Below, one piece after another: positions 23,148 through 35,781 of a stretch of DNA of 64,000 bases (the first letter of the stretch is position 1; every line of letters starts with the position of its first letter). Both the position numbers and the translations under genes were made by a program. Under the pieces are notes generated by a model. It was given only the letters and a program-made list of their open reading frames with translations. It was not told where the DNA came from and did no database searches. Source of the stretch: Gonapodya sp. JEL0774 (taxonomy: Eukaryota > Monoblepharomycota > Monoblepharidomycetes > Monoblepharidales > Gonapodyaceae); contig JADIIX010000014.1 of the NCBI GenBank assembly GCA_027604505.1, positions 129,563 to 193,562 of the forward strand. The letters run 5' to 3'.

Positions 23148-25080
23148 TTGAAGAGGGGGGAGGAAACTTCGGGCTTTGTGGGGTTTTTGTCTGATCTCCG
23201 CTGAGGCATGAGGAGCTCTCGGGTCTCGTTTCATGCACTTTTCAGTGGGGTCCCTTAGTACGAGCTGTGCATTCTTATCAACTACCTGTAGGATCGCAAC
23301 CTCTTACATTTGCTATCATTTGAATTTGTCTTCGTTGCACCTGGAGACTTTCTGCTGTGCTGTGAGTGCCGCTGCGGTATTTCTTGCCTCAAATTTCGCA
23401 ACTTACTCAGTTCTGCAGCCTTTACCCCGGTTGGACATAACTGCGCACCGTTTGAGGATATTCGCGGCTTGTCTGGTTATGTGGTGAGGCTGCCTATGTC
23501 ATGACCATGGTTCTTGTGTGTGTAGAGTGCGACTAGTGAATCAAACCGGCGGAACCGCCATAACGCGACTTCTCTCTGTTGTGGAAGGTGAAATCTCCTT
23601 GTTGTTTTTTTGGACATGAAGAAGAACAGTTTTGTTGACGAGAAGCCGGTACTAAAAGGTGAGTCGGAAATCTGCTCGCTCGAGCCAGGATGGATGGTTG
23701 TCCATGTGGACAGTTGTGGAGAGCATCCTCGACTGAGACAATAATCTCTTGTAACAAAGTATGAGGAGCAGTTCAGCCAAGTCAATGTATTCTTCAGTGT
23801 TTCACCGTTGCGTGCACTCTTACGCGCACACGTTTATCCGTCGTTGTTTTTGGCATCACTCCGTTGCTTGAAATAAAACTGGCGGATATAGTCGTTCGCA
23901 TTTACGTATGTACAGAGGAACCATGAGAACGGGGTTTGCGTCTGATGGATGACGGCCGTATTGACTCCATCCGTGACCACGCGCACCAAAAGTCAAATAT
24001 GTGATTTACTGTGATATTTCAGGTGAGAGGGACAGGAGAAAGTCAGAACGAAATGAAAAGAGCAGAGCCTACATAAACTAGAGCAAACTCCGAGCAAAAA
24101 CGAAAAAAATTTAAGAGTGGCGATCCAGCGAGAGAGTGGAATGGGAAAGAACCAAAAAAACATTCGTTGAATTGAGCAGAGGGCGGACGAACGGGGGAAG
24201 ATGATAGTTTGAAAAAACAAAAGTAGAGTGGCGATAGTTAGGATTCGAAGGTGGACTGCGTCTTACGCGCACCTTTCCACATTCTCGTCCGCCCATCAGC
24301 GACAAGCTCTTCTTATACATACGAACTAAACTACAATATATACAATATTTTAACATTGTTTGGCAAGTATTCCCTCCAAACCAGGACTTCCTCGAGTGAA
24401 ATCTTCCAAACTCACACACCCAGCATCGTTCGCTTCTCACACCAAACATTCTGTGAGTCTATGGCATAAGACTCATGTTTTAGATAGGGCCTCTCAGGAT
24501 AGAAACTAAGAAGAAAGGCCCCCCACACCCCCTCTGGAACCGAATCTGCTCTCTGTCAACTTCAGGAGAATTTCAAACCAAACATCGCACCCCTATATCT
24601 GAGCCACATCCCGTCTCTTTCGAGGGGACACATTCGGCCCCACTGTGAGGCGACGATATATTTACATGAAAGTAGAGCGAATTTCATTTCTTACACTTTA
24701 TGGGGAATGCGAGATGGGAGCTTCTGGCCGGCAAACGTCAAGAGTCCCGCAAGCACTCTCCGCCAAAGGAACAATTGAAGTAGAGCGCTACTTCTTTCAA
24801 TTGCCCAAGTGTACGGGCGTGTCCTACTGCGCCAGAACAGTTGGCCGCTGCAGACCGGTGAGGCCAGTGCGAAATTATGGATTTGTGGCCAGTAAGTGAA
24901 GGTAACAATAATAGGTTCGTCATAGGACAGCCAGCCCATCTAAATGTTGCTTATAAGTTTCTGAGACAGGCCTCGGCTTCTAGATTTGTTTATATTTTGG
25001 TAGTGATTTTGCAGCTGCAATAACTTGATTCAAAAACTTGCGAAGGGCGAGCCGCCTGTCCACTCCTCATCCCCAACGTT
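23148..25080. other. 1.9-kb stretch without a supported gene
   Basis: Divergent interval between the minus-strand PI-PLC-like gene and the plus-strand ACE-like gene. Several open frames of 60-110 codons exist on both strands (for example 23477-23785 and 24111-24449), but none has a recognisable motif or a convincing exon partner. No tRNA-like T-loop/acceptor pair was found. It is expected to hold two promoters. Confidence 0.45.
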
Positions 25081-28000
25081 ATGAGGGGGTGGTCGATTTT
25101 CGTTCTCGCTGCCCTTTCTGCAGCAGCGGTCAAGTCCGTTCCTCTCAATGATTTGGAAATCGTCGTCGCTTCCCTCGACCCAGCTCTTACCATCCATAAA
25201 CCGTGTGCGCCGTGAGTTCCGACACCGAGCTGATCGAGCTCCGATCCCGCACTCACTTGGCGTCATCGCGGGCTTAGAAAACAAGTAAAGGCATATCTCG
25301 ACGAAGTCAATGACATTTTGAGCGAGGCGGAACGCGTCGCCGTGAGTGGTGGTCTCATTTGAGATGTGGATGTGGTGACCTGCAACGATCCAACAATGAC
25401 ACCGACTCGCATATCACCACCTTAGTCTGAAGCAGCGTGGGCTTACGAAACAGATGTTACGGATGAAAACCTCGCGAAGCTTGCAGATGCGGATGTCGCC
25501 TTCTCGTCCCTCGCGCTCAAGACCTCAAGGAGGACGGCGAAGCTCTTTGGAAAATGCGACTTGACGGGGCCCAAGTTCCCAGCCAGCCTCGGAAGGCAAG
25601 TCAAGGTGTGTTTTCCTTTTCATTCATAGAGTACTCCGCGAAGTATAACCTCCCCAATCATTGGGTATCTGCGGCTGACCTTTTCCTCAGTTCCTGATCG
25701 AACTCTCCACCGACACCCCATCCTCCAAATCTGACCAGAAGCGTCTCGCTCAAGTCATCGGAGAGATGACTTCCACATATGCCAAGGCTCGCGTCGACGG
25801 ACATTTGCTTGACCCGGACCTCACTGCCACACTTGCCACATCCCGTAACGCCGACGAACTCGAACGCGTATACGTGGGCTGGAGGGATGCCAACAAGGTG
25901 TCCAAAGCACCGTTTTCGGAGTACGTTGAACTCCAGAATAAAGCGGCCGCTGAGAACGGTTATAAGGATATGGGTGCTGTTTGGTGAGTTGTCCCAAACT
26001 GGTCCCACAGCGAGACCGAGTCGACTCCAAGTTAGCTACATCTCGGAGGGCCACTCCCCGCATCGATTGTAGCGCAGTCCTAAACCAGCGTGTACGATGT
26101 GGTTTGTCTCGTACGGGGCGAGATCAGAGGATCCAGCCTGCTTCCTCTTTTTGCATTCGCGGTCATGGTTCTTGCGTTTACTGATGGACCAAACCACTCC
26201 CCTTGCCTCTGTCCAGGCGTTCAGGCTACGAAATGCCCACCGCTGAGTTTGACGAGCTTCTCCTTACCGCACTGTACGTATCCAGTTTTCCACGCACTTA
26301 TTTTTGTCCCACGGTTTTGGTGACATCATCTCGTCTCGTCTTTCTGAATCACCTCTCGAATGCTGCCGCCCTCCACTCAAGTTCTCAAATCTCTCCCCTC
26401 TACGACGCTCTCCACTGCTACACTTACCACAAGTTGCGATCCTTCTATGGCCCCTCAGTGGTCGACGGAGACGACGGGTTGATACCTGCCCACCTTCTGG
26501 GAAACATGTGGTCCCAGGACTGGTCGAACATTTACGACATCTTGACACCGTATCCGGACGTGGTGTCGCCAACGATTAGTGAGTTGGATGGGCCGGTGCA
26601 CGAAAGGTTGTGCGGGACGGTGATGATCCCGATGTGCGATTACATCGCTTACGTGAAGTGGGGAAGGCGTATTTCAACGAGTACATGGACATACGATGCG
26701 TTTAGGCTTCCCAAGAGCTCATTTGATTGATTCCCCCGGCGCCGCTGTCTGAGTGCTTCCACCTCATCCACAGCTCCAGAACTCATCCGTCAAAATTACA
26801 CCGCCGTCAAGGTCCATCAACTTGCCGAATCATTTTACGTGAGCCTGGGATTCGGTGAGCTGCCTCCCTGCCCGTCAGTGACCTCCCTTTGTACTCATTT
26901 AATGCCACCATCCAACTTTGCCATTGCACGATCTCCCCATTCACTCCCTTTACACCAAAATCATTTGTGCTCCACTATTCCTGAGACTAGACCCCCTCCC
27001 AGAAACCTTCTGGAAGCGAAGTATGCTAGTTCGACCGGAAGGTCGCGAAGTAGTGTGCCATGCCAGCGCGTGGGATTTCGGTGAGGAGTGAGTATTGTTG
27101 ATCATATCGAGAAGAAAGGGTTCGAATGACCGTGGCTCTGGACTCGATGCGATCGACGAACGAGAATGACGCGTTGCTTGGCATTCGGAGCGAGCCTCTT
27201 ATGTTAAGTTGATTTTTTTTAGTGACTTACGGATAAAGATGTGCACGACGGTGACTCAGGAGGACGTCGCGACCGTGCACCACGAACAGGGGGTAAGTGC
27301 TACCAAGGGGATTTTCCTTAGGATACCACGTCGTGTCCCTCACTTCCACCCCATCCTGTACGGCACCCGAAACTCTCTATTCTCACGCGAAGCATCTGAA
27401 CTATGACCATCACTACCGTTTCCAGCCCTACACCTTCCGAGGTGGAGCCAACGATGGCTTTCACGAAGCGATCGGGGACACGGTCGTGCTGAGTTTCCAG
27501 ACGCCGGGACATCTGAGAGATGATTTAGGGATGCTGCCACCGGAGGATGGTGGGGGGAAAGAGTGTTAGTATCGCTCCAGGTGGGGAAGATGCGACTGTG
27601 CTCACCAAAGTCGCTGGGATCCTGTCTGTTCGTCCAGATGAAGCGCTGATTAACTATCAGCTCCATGTGGCTTTGGAGAGGATTGCAGTACTACCCTGGA
27701 CGTTCTTGATGGTATGTGAATGGTGGGATCACGCGCGCGGCGCAAAGATACCGCGGGCAGGCGATTGAAACGTTTCGTCCACCACAACCTCCGTCTCCCC
27801 ACAAATACTCCCTCTCTCTCGTGTGCGCGTGCCTACGATCGGGTACTCTCCGTTCACTCGGTGGGATGCCTCTTTTGCACGTCAATGACCACAGGACAAG
27901 TGGCGTTGGGAGGTGTTTGAGGGTCTCCCGTCGGACCAGTGGAACACGCGATGGTGGCAACTCATCACGAAGCACCAGGTGAGCCTCCATTTCGATATGT

Positions 28001-28872
28001 CGTGTCACGCTCACCGAGGACATATGTCAGTGCTCTCGGAGTCGGATGATGTAGTTGAAAAAATTCAAATCGTACGCTTTGCTCGTCGTATGCGCAGGGG
28101 TTGAAAGCCCCAAAAAGTCTCGACACCGAGGCGCCTGATGCATTCGATCCCGCTGCAAAGTACCATATCTCTGCCAACGGTGAGTTACCTAACATGATTT
28201 CATTGCTGTTGCTTCGGGTGATGTGCCATGTGTTCTATCTTTGTGCCTAACGATGCGCACCTTTGCTATATCTCGCGTGTGTGCTGAACACCGTCACCGA
28301 TTCCATTAGTACCCTACATACGCTACTTTTTAGCGGCCATCTACCAATGTGAGTGTTCCTCTCTTTCTTCGGATGCTCGGTAGAAGGGATGACTCTACGA
28401 CAATACATCTATTCTCAATTGGACTGCTCCTCCTCCGCCCATTCCATTCCCCTCCCCTCACCAGTTCAATTTCATCGCGCACTTTGCTATGCGGCGCATC
28501 CTTCGGCCACTCCTGCACTGCACGAATGTTCGATTTACGGGAGTAAAGCTGCGGGCCAGTTGTTTGGAGAGATGTTGGCGATGGGTAGGTCGGAGCCATG
28601 GCAGAAGGTGGGTTGTCTCATTGATATGTTTGCACCTACGCACAAACTCTTATGCGTTCCACTATCTCAATTTTCTCTCAATTTTCTCTCAATTTTCTGT
28701 TGCTTGCTCTTGTATTTCCCTGGGTGTCACCGACCAGGCCATGTCGGTGATCACGCAGGGTCGGGAGGACACGCTGAATGGGACGGCGGTGGTGGACTAT
28801 TTCGCACCGCTTGTCGAGTGGTTGAGGAAGCAAAACGAAGGCAAATCTTGCGCTTGGAAAAGTGGATTGTAA
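25081..28872 (+). CDS. angiotensin-converting-enzyme-like peptidase (M2), secreted
   Basis: Sixteen exons: 25081-25211, 25278-25341, 25426-25605, 25691-25983, 26217-26273, 26382-26578, 26774-26854, 26991-27087, 27223-27292, 27393-27549, 27581-27711, 27895-27978, 28098-28179, 28310-28348, 28465-28607 and 28738-28872 (646 aa). A signal peptide ([16 protein letters not shown]) is followed by the complete single-domain M2 fold. Landmarks are [47 protein letters not shown] and [10 protein letters not shown]. The zinc motif is H387-E388-Q-G-H391, with the third ligand E415 in [13 protein letters not shown] exactly 24 residues later, as in mammalian [19 protein letters not shown] and RSEPWQK follow. 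All active-site residues visible to me are present, so a dipeptidyl carboxypeptidase is expected. There is no membrane anchor. The joint at 27549/27581 needs a 31-nt intron or a one-base frameshift. Confidence 0.9.
28666..28698 (+). repeat. three perfect tandem copies of an 11-mer
   Basis: The unit CTCAATTTTCT is repeated three times without mismatch inside the last intron of the ACE-like gene, in the pyrimidine-rich stretch before its acceptor. This is probably slippage in the polypyrimidine region. Confidence 0.8.
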
Positions 28873-29647
28873 GTGAAAGTCGGTTACTGAACGTAGCACG
28901 TACTTGCACAGGAGATGACGGCGGTCGGGTGAGAAAAGAATTATCAGAGGAGTTAACGTGAACATGTAAATGACTACAAAACAAAGATGGTTCTCAAATG
29001 TCGCTTCGCTGCCTTTCCCCAACGTCACCAAAAGTCCGTGCATTAACAAGGAAGATCAGATTTACAAATCGACATCAACAACAGAAAAGCGGCTGTGTGA
29101 ACGGATTGCTAGCAGTTCCGTACTCGGCAGACACTATGTATGGCGATGGGCACCGCCAGCACGTGTGTGGGCATATTTTCGTTCGTTTATGTACTATCTG
29201 GTACCGGCAGTATAATATCTAAGCTGAAGAAGCAGAGCGGGATTGAGAGTGTTTCGAGACAGAGTGACTGGAATAGACAGCGAAATTTGATTTATTCTCC
29301 TACCGAAATAACACGACAGCGCAAATGGTTTACAATCAAATTAATTGAATTGTCTCGATTTGAATCTCGATATACAAATTCGGGTTTCTTTTTTTTGGGG
29401 AACTGTGCCAGCACCGGAAGCAAAACGCTTGGCGAGCAAAGATCTTATCGGAGACCACGACACCAAGAGAAACCACGAAGGGCATAAGCGGACACGAAGA
29501 CAGGACGAAAAAGCGACTGCGCAGACAAAGCAAAATTCCTCAGCAATTCCGTCTTGAGCGACGCCTGTTCCCCTGCTATCATCCGCCACCCACAGCCACT
29601 AGGCCGCTGTCTGGAACTCCTGCCATAGCCAGCAACACGAGAGCAAC
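28873..29647. other. intergenic stretch, no gene seen
   Basis: About 775 bases between the ACE-like gene and the next plus-strand kinase. Open frames here are short and overlap on both strands without recognisable content. Confidence 0.45.
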
Positions 29648-32471
29648 ATGGAATCGATGACCAAGTTTGGAAACTGGTCTGTCGGCGCTGACGTTGGCAA
29701 GGGCTCGTTTGCCGCTGTCGCCGAATGCTCGCACGACTCGGGTCTGCGTGGTGCGTGCTTTGTCGTGCATGTTCATCGGAACCTGATTGTATCTGGACTG
29801 AACTTTGACTTTCAACCAACCCGCACGCCCAACTGCGGATCAATCGATTCACCCATTCTCTTGAGAAAGGCGTCGTCAAGACAACGCCCCGGTCCCAAAT
29901 CAAGGAGAACCCCAGGCTGCCCCTCTTTGTCACTCGCGAACTCGCCACGCAGCTCCACACTGATTCGCATCCAAACATTCCAAAAATTTACGACTATGTC
30001 GAATCGGACTTCGGGTACCACCTGGTCATGGAAAAGTGCGAGGGTGAGGAACTTGTGAGTAATAAGTGCTGACAAAGCGGAGTGAGCCGAAGCGAACAGG
30101 GTCCGCGAGGTGAAAATGCCTGCTTTTTGGAGCAGTGTGCGGGAGTTGTACTGACGACGAGGAGAGCTGAGAAGGTCCACTTGAGTCCTGACCACACGGA
30201 CAATCAGAACGATTCCGAGACCCGATGGACGGGAAACGCCCACCATCCTTTCTTCTTATTATTTTTTTATTGCCAAATGGTGCATTACTGCATGCCTATT
30301 TTCTGGTCGAATTTTTTTTTGCCCCTTGATTTTCGATTGGATCGGGTCGCACTTCCGCACTCCGCTCGTCCACCACTCGCGTGACTCACCCCAATCACCA
30401 TTTTCCCCCCGCAGTTCGAATACCTCAAGAAACAACCAGGCAGCCGTCTTCCCGAAGACAAGGTCCGCATAATCATGCAGCAGCTGCTTTCCGCGCTAGA
30501 TTTCATGCATAGGCGGTGGTGAGTTCCAATCTGATTGCCGAATACTGATGGAGTGGATGATGCCGGGTCCTTCGAAATGGGTTGGGGACTTTGTATCTTG
30601 AGGGAAGGTCTTTCTCTTTCGTTTGCTTGGTTGAAATGTGAACTGGGGGGATTGTGCATGTGAGAGAGGTCGCTTTTGGTCGCGATGCGCACCAATTGAG
30701 CACTTGGCCTCTTTCAAATAAGTCACACCTTCGTTTGCACTTGTTCTTCGTTCGTCAATTTATTTTTTGGGATTTCCTTGCTCTGTTTGTTGGTCGTTTC
30801 TCACATCTGCTCCTCCTACGTGGTCTCGTTCCCGTCGAACCGCTTCCTACGCTTCACCTCCGAAGTGTCCTCCACCGCGACATCAAACTTGACAACCTTA
30901 TGATCGATCCGGTGACGTTTCACCTCATGGTGATTGATTTCGTGAGTTGAAAGACTGTTTTAAACAACGTGACACATTAGCAATCCACTCACAAGCATCT
31001 GGATCCGCCGTGCCCTCTCACTTCAACCGTCACACCCCACCTCACCACCCTCTAGAACCTCTCTACCTTCTTCCTCCCCACCTCCGTCCTCACTGAAGCC
31101 GTCGGCTGCGTCCACTACGCCAGCCCTCCGCTCCTCCTCGCTGCCGATTCCCACCCGTACCGCCCCGAACGCGGTGGACCCGACGTGTGGGCCGCTGGCG
31201 TGGTCTGCTACGGGCTCCTCGCAGGCTACTTCCCGTTCCGCCAGACGGTGCCCCGCAAGTTGCACAGGGAGATCCTCACCACGGCGCCGGGCAAGCTCGA
31301 GTGGCCGGCCCAAGGGGGAGCCGGGGGTGTGACGGTGACGCGTGCAGCGAGGGATTTCGTTTGCAAGATGTTGGACCCGTTGACGCCTGTCACAGCTGGG
31401 GAGATGCTCCGCCACCCTTTCTTGGCCGGCAAGGACATGCCTGAAGAGGAGGACGTCAGGGCTGCCCGGTCGGTCTCGCCCATCTCCTCTAGCACATCGT
31501 CCCCCGTGATTGTTGAAGAAGTCCGGTACGTTCCCACTCGCTCGGCGCGGTCACGGCCGAGCACGTGGCAGTACGACGCGACGGACGTGACGGCGAGCAT
31601 GGTGGGGCTCGAGGACTGGCACAGGGTGGAACGGTCGTGTCAGCGGTACGCCGATAAGGTGCTCCAAAAGAGGAGAGTCGAGGTGCAGACGGACGCGAGG
31701 TTGCAGGAGAAGTGTCGTGTTGGGGCAGGACAGGCGGGTGCGGGGGGGAACGCAGGTTCCAACAGTCATCATATTTCGTTTGGTGTGGCGAAGTGCGACG
31801 GAGTCGTCATGTGGGACGGGACGGCGTGCGGAACAGGTGCAGATGCCACCGCTAGGGCAACATCCCCGACCACCCCAGCACCCGCTCCGGAACCCACTTC
31901 GCCGCGCCTGGGCAAGTTCAGTTTCGGCCGATCCTCCACCACCTCGTCAGCGGCCTCGCACACGCGCACACTGTTTCGTCGTCTGCCCCGTCCGTTTTCC
32001 CTCGGCGGTGCCTCGGACAAGAGCGACACCACGGATGCGGACAGGGAGGCAGAGGCCGAAGCGCGTGCGGCTGACTTTGCGGACTCGCTGTCTGACGTTG
32101 AGACACTAGCACATCACGATACTGTGCATAGCGTTGACGGGCGGGGAACGAGGCCGAGGTTGGTCATGAGCATATTCGGAAGTGGGTCGGGGTGGGGATC
32201 TGGTTCGGTGAACGGGTCCGTGAACGGTTCAATGTCGGGTTCGGTGTCTGGCGCAGGGTCTGGTGCGGCGTCGGGTTCGAGCTCGAGTCGACAAGGCGAC
32301 TCCACGAGGGCTAGTACCGTTTCTGGATCGGGTGTGGCGGGGTCCGTAACGGACAGTCTGAGGAGGACCAACTCGTACGACCAGACGAGGGAAGGGGGGA
32401 CATCGGAGGGAAAGATGCGGAGGACGAGGACGCTGCTGAGCATGTTTGGACGGGCGATGGGGAAGAAGTGA
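29648..32471 (+). CDS. serine/threonine kinase with DFN instead of DFG
   Basis: Five exons in phase: 29648-29750, 29870-30054, 30415-30518, 30866-30941 and 31056-32471 (627 aa). The kinase domain starts almost at the N-terminus: GKGSFAAV, Lys38 in GVVKTT, EYLKKQPGSRLPEDKVR, HRDIKLDNLM (HRD at 134-136), then VIDFNLSTFF, so the DFG glycine is Asn157. Where APE is expected the sequence is YASPPLL, followed by DVWAAGVVCYGLLAGYFPF. Catalytic Lys, Asp and the metal-binding DF are kept, so activity is possible. The second half (from about residue 310) is Ser/Gly/Thr-rich, including a GS-repeat run around 32160-32290, and ends in a basic RTLLSMFGRAMGKK. The acceptor at 29869 (ttgagaaag) is the only AG that gives a proper beta3 lysine. 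I cannot name an orthologue; the fold suggests the CAMK/CAMKL group. Confidence 0.75.
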
Positions 32472-34439
32472 AAGGATGAAGATTATGGACACCTTTTGTG
32501 GTGAGGGGAAGAAGCTGCACTTCGGGCACTCGACGCAACACGTCCGCGCACCCTACACGCCGCATGCATGCACGCATTCCCATGCTGCTGTTTCCCGCAC
32601 GCGCTCGCGTCTTTTTCGTCAGTTTTGAGTCGATCACGGTCGGGTCTTGTTCATCTTCCCGAGTTTTGTTTATGCGATACCAACATATATCCCATAGAGG
32701 TTTTTAGAGATTATATTACAACAATAATTAAAATAGACTCATTCGATCTTATTTGCAAAGTTGCCTATTCGCGTTTTCGTCGCAGAGGTGGTTTCGTTTT
32801 CAATTAAAATGCATGGAACAAAATGGCCGTTCGCGATTGCACAATGATGTGCAGCATGTATCATTTATCATTTAATGTGGGCAAACCTAATAATGCCGAA
32901 TGCAGTAAGCGGTCTGTTGTGCGGGTGACGTCAAGCAAACAACGACAGAGCCACGACTGTGACTGCGAGCATGAAGCCCTGGCCTTCCAACGGGGTAAAT
33001 TCACTTTGCATTGGGGTAAATATTTGCTGTTCAATGGAACTCGACTTGTGTTTCCGACTCCGGGGGCGGCGAAAGTGACATACTGGGTGGGGAGGAAAGG
33101 CCGGACAAGCCACGTCGAAATCGGCAAACAGAACGAGTACGGAAAAGTCCCATGAAAGTACGAGAGCGGGACTGAAATCAAATTGTCGCACTCAATCTGG
33201 TACAGAAGCTTTTGATAGCCATTGGATCTATCGTCTGAGACCACTGGGAAGACCAGCCAGGCATGGGGCAAAACGCCAGGACATCTGGCCCACCGGGTTG
33301 GCCACACCACAGACTAGTATAAATATCCACATGTATGTAGTGGAGACACTAACACTATACATACAAACACTCGAGACTACTACGTCCGGACCCACGGGAC
33401 CGTCAAGGTTGCACTACAGCATGTCGAAACACTAAGTGAGGATTGTGGCTCCCCCCGCCCACAAAAGCGCCTCAAGTCACTAAAAAATACATTGTGAATA
33501 AAATACGCTGTCAAAGTGGCGAGATTGAGTGACAGTGTTGTGCGGTCGGGTTGGGCAGCGTTGCCCACCTGGACACCCGGTTTCTGCAACGCTCTCACAC
33601 AAAACTCAAGCATTTTGTATGGTTTTCATCTCGTTGTGTTGTGCTACGTATAAATTTAGGATTCTTTGCGTTCAAAGCTGGATGTGGGAGTTCGTTGTGT
33701 GGAACCACGCCTCTCAACAAACATGTATTGTTGCGATTCTGATGAACATCTATACAAATTTGATATCTATTGATATCTAAATTTCTCGTGTGCTTGGAAA
33801 AGGCAGTGTGTTGCGATCCAACTGACGTCACCCCCGATGGAGGAATGTTTGAGTGAGTGGGCGGACAACAGATCTCGTGATTTTGGACAGAGGTACACAG
33901 GAATTCAGTACGAGCAATAAACCAACGATTGCTTTTGAGATTCTTAATTGATGGAAGGGCTCTTCAGTTCCCCGTGGACGATCATGTTTTCGGTTGCTCG
34001 TGTGGGAACTTGCCGAGCCCAGCATCGATCTGCAAGTTTCAAAGTCTCTGCCCCACATTCGTCCGAAATAAATACATCTTTGTTCATTTTTTTCATTCTT
34101 GTTGCATCTGAACGAGGTGAGCAATGATACCGGGCACGGATCATTATTATTCTGTATGACTTCATTTGTGCGATTGTTGCTTCGTTACACAGTAGTATCG
34201 GAGAAGCGCGCGGATAACAAATGACTTGAAACTGTGTTGAATTTTCTGGTGTTTGGGCACTGCGACCGCTTTCGTTGCCCCTTTCGTTTTTCGCTTTGAT
34301 TTCTCGCAATGAAACATCGTAACGTTCGCCTCCTTCGTCGAACGTTTCACATCCTCCTGTCGTGCGCGCCCCGTTGGGCAGGTGACTTTCGCCGAGTCGC
34401 CTACCCGCACTGACACCGGCGACCGCCGAATTCCACTCC
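32472..34439. other. 2-kb stretch without a supported gene
   Basis: Between the DFN kinase and the UBXN11-like gene, both plus strand. Partly A/T-rich. A TATA-like TATAAATA lies at 33318-33325, but no coding exon follows it on either strand that I can defend. Around 33757-33780 the word TGATATCTA occurs twice in tandem. Frames such as 32823-33155 and 33944-34585 (minus) have no recognisable motif. Confidence 0.45.
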
Positions 34440-35781
34440 ATGGCATCCGCCACGCTTCCCCTACCTCCCATCAAATCCCCCTCACCACCCATCTCCATGT
34501 CCGCCGACTCTTTCCTGTCTTCGAGACCGACGACACCCCGCCGTCTGAACCCAATTGCCACGGCCCCCGCTCTCCCTCCACCCACGCACGATTCAGACTC
34601 TGTCTCGATCGCATCGTTGGCACGGAGGATCGCGTCCTTGGAGACCGAATCGCGCGCATGTAGGAGGTCGTTGGCGCGGCTGGAGGCGTGGCAAGGGGAA
34701 CATGCCAGTCAAGAAGGACGTTCTCGTTCTGGACCTGAAATGCCCCCGTGCCGATGTTGCCATCGTGACCATGACGGTGATGATGGTGATGACGGTGATG
34801 AAGGTGATGGGCTGGAATCACGTCTGGACGCTCTAGAACACATTGTCGGGGAAATGGCCAGACAGAGCCTTGCAGGACCAGCAGGACCAACACCTGCGGG
34901 TCAGCAGTCGCGCCCAGGGTACGATCCGTCTCGTCTCGTCCATCTTCTTCACCGACTGAACGAACTGGAAGACCTCGGTGCACCCGCTCTCGCCATCACA
35001 GTGTACGCAGACGGATACTTCCTGGGCTCCCCAGTCTCAGCTTTCCACGAAATGGGATCCCCCGAGGCCCTCGCCTTCGAAATTGATCTGGTGGACAGCT
35101 TCACGCCGTGGTGCCTCAGCGCCGTGTTCCCCGACGGGTGTCGGTTCGAGGTCAAGGACGAGCGTGGTGTGAGGTTCGGTGGAGCGTGGCGCGCTGGGAG
35201 TGGACGGCGGAAAGCAGGATCTGGGAGGAGACGGGGCGCTGGTGCTGCTGGGCGGGACGGTGTGCGAGTGCAGACGATCCACACGCTCGTATCCGCTGTT
35301 AGAGGCGGCGACGCTCGAAAGGAAATAGAGACCACGGACGACACACCGACCAATGAAATGAAAATGTCAGTCAAGACATGGTCTCAGCCAGAGGACGGCG
35401 CTCCCAATCCCGTGCACGTCGACCTGCGACCTTCCCCGTCGCCGCTCCCACCCGCATCGGACACGACGGCGACAGCCAGAGTTCTCGTCAAAGCCTCAAA
35501 CCTGACGTGTGAGATTGTCGCAGACGCAAATTCGACCGTAGGGGATCTCAAGGCGGCTCTGGTGGCCCGAAACAGGTGAGGAACGAGGCGAGGTTTGGGT
35601 TTGGACACGTACGGCACACTTTCACGCCGGAAAGCTGACCACACTTTATTCTAACAGCTCTCTCGATGGCAAAACGTTTTTGCTCAGGCCACCACTCGGG
35701 GCACCTGCTCTTCGGAACGAAGCGACGCTGGAGGAGGCAGGGTGTGTGCCTGGGATCGTAGTTCACCTCGTTCAAATGTAA
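34440..35781 (+). CDS. UBXN11: UBXN11 (socius)-like protein with SEP and UBX-like domains
   Basis: Two exons, 34440-35575 and 35658-35781, joined in phase 2 (419 aa). After a Pro/Ser-rich start comes a coiled-coil stretch (SIASLARRIASLETESRACR). A His/Asp/Gly acidic run encoded by a GATGGTGAT-type repeat near 34760-34810 follows. A SEP-like domain (ALAITVYADGYFLG, AFEIDLVDSFTPWCLSAVFPDG, FEVKDERGVRFG) comes next. The C-terminal ubiquitin-like part reads VLVKASNLTCEIVADANS, VGDLKAAL, then FLLRPPLGAPALRNEATLEE and IVVHLVQM at the very end. This arrangement matches UBXN11, whose human form pairs SEP and UBX-like folds. Family members are linked to p97 binding and Rho signalling. Not all residues of a canonical UBX p97 loop are visible, so p97 binding is inference. 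Confidence 0.65.

Noticed and set aside
24241-24300. Possible tRNA-like T-loop (TTCGAA context)
   Set aside because: No matching acceptor stem, D-arm or anticodon arm could be folded around it on either strand.
23477-24449. Open frames on both strands in the 23-25 kb gap
   Set aside because: Unrecognisable products, overlap on opposite strands, and no exon partners; lengths are within chance expectation for this base composition.
29751-29865. Reading the DFN kinase straight through or splicing before RINRFTH
   Set aside because: There is no AG dinucleotide that would serve as acceptor there. The next AG, at 29868-29869, gives a proper beta3 lysine (GVVKTT).
33318-33325. TATA box of a gene in the 32.5-34.4 kb gap
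   Set aside because: The motif is present, but no coding or RNA gene can be supported within a sensible distance.
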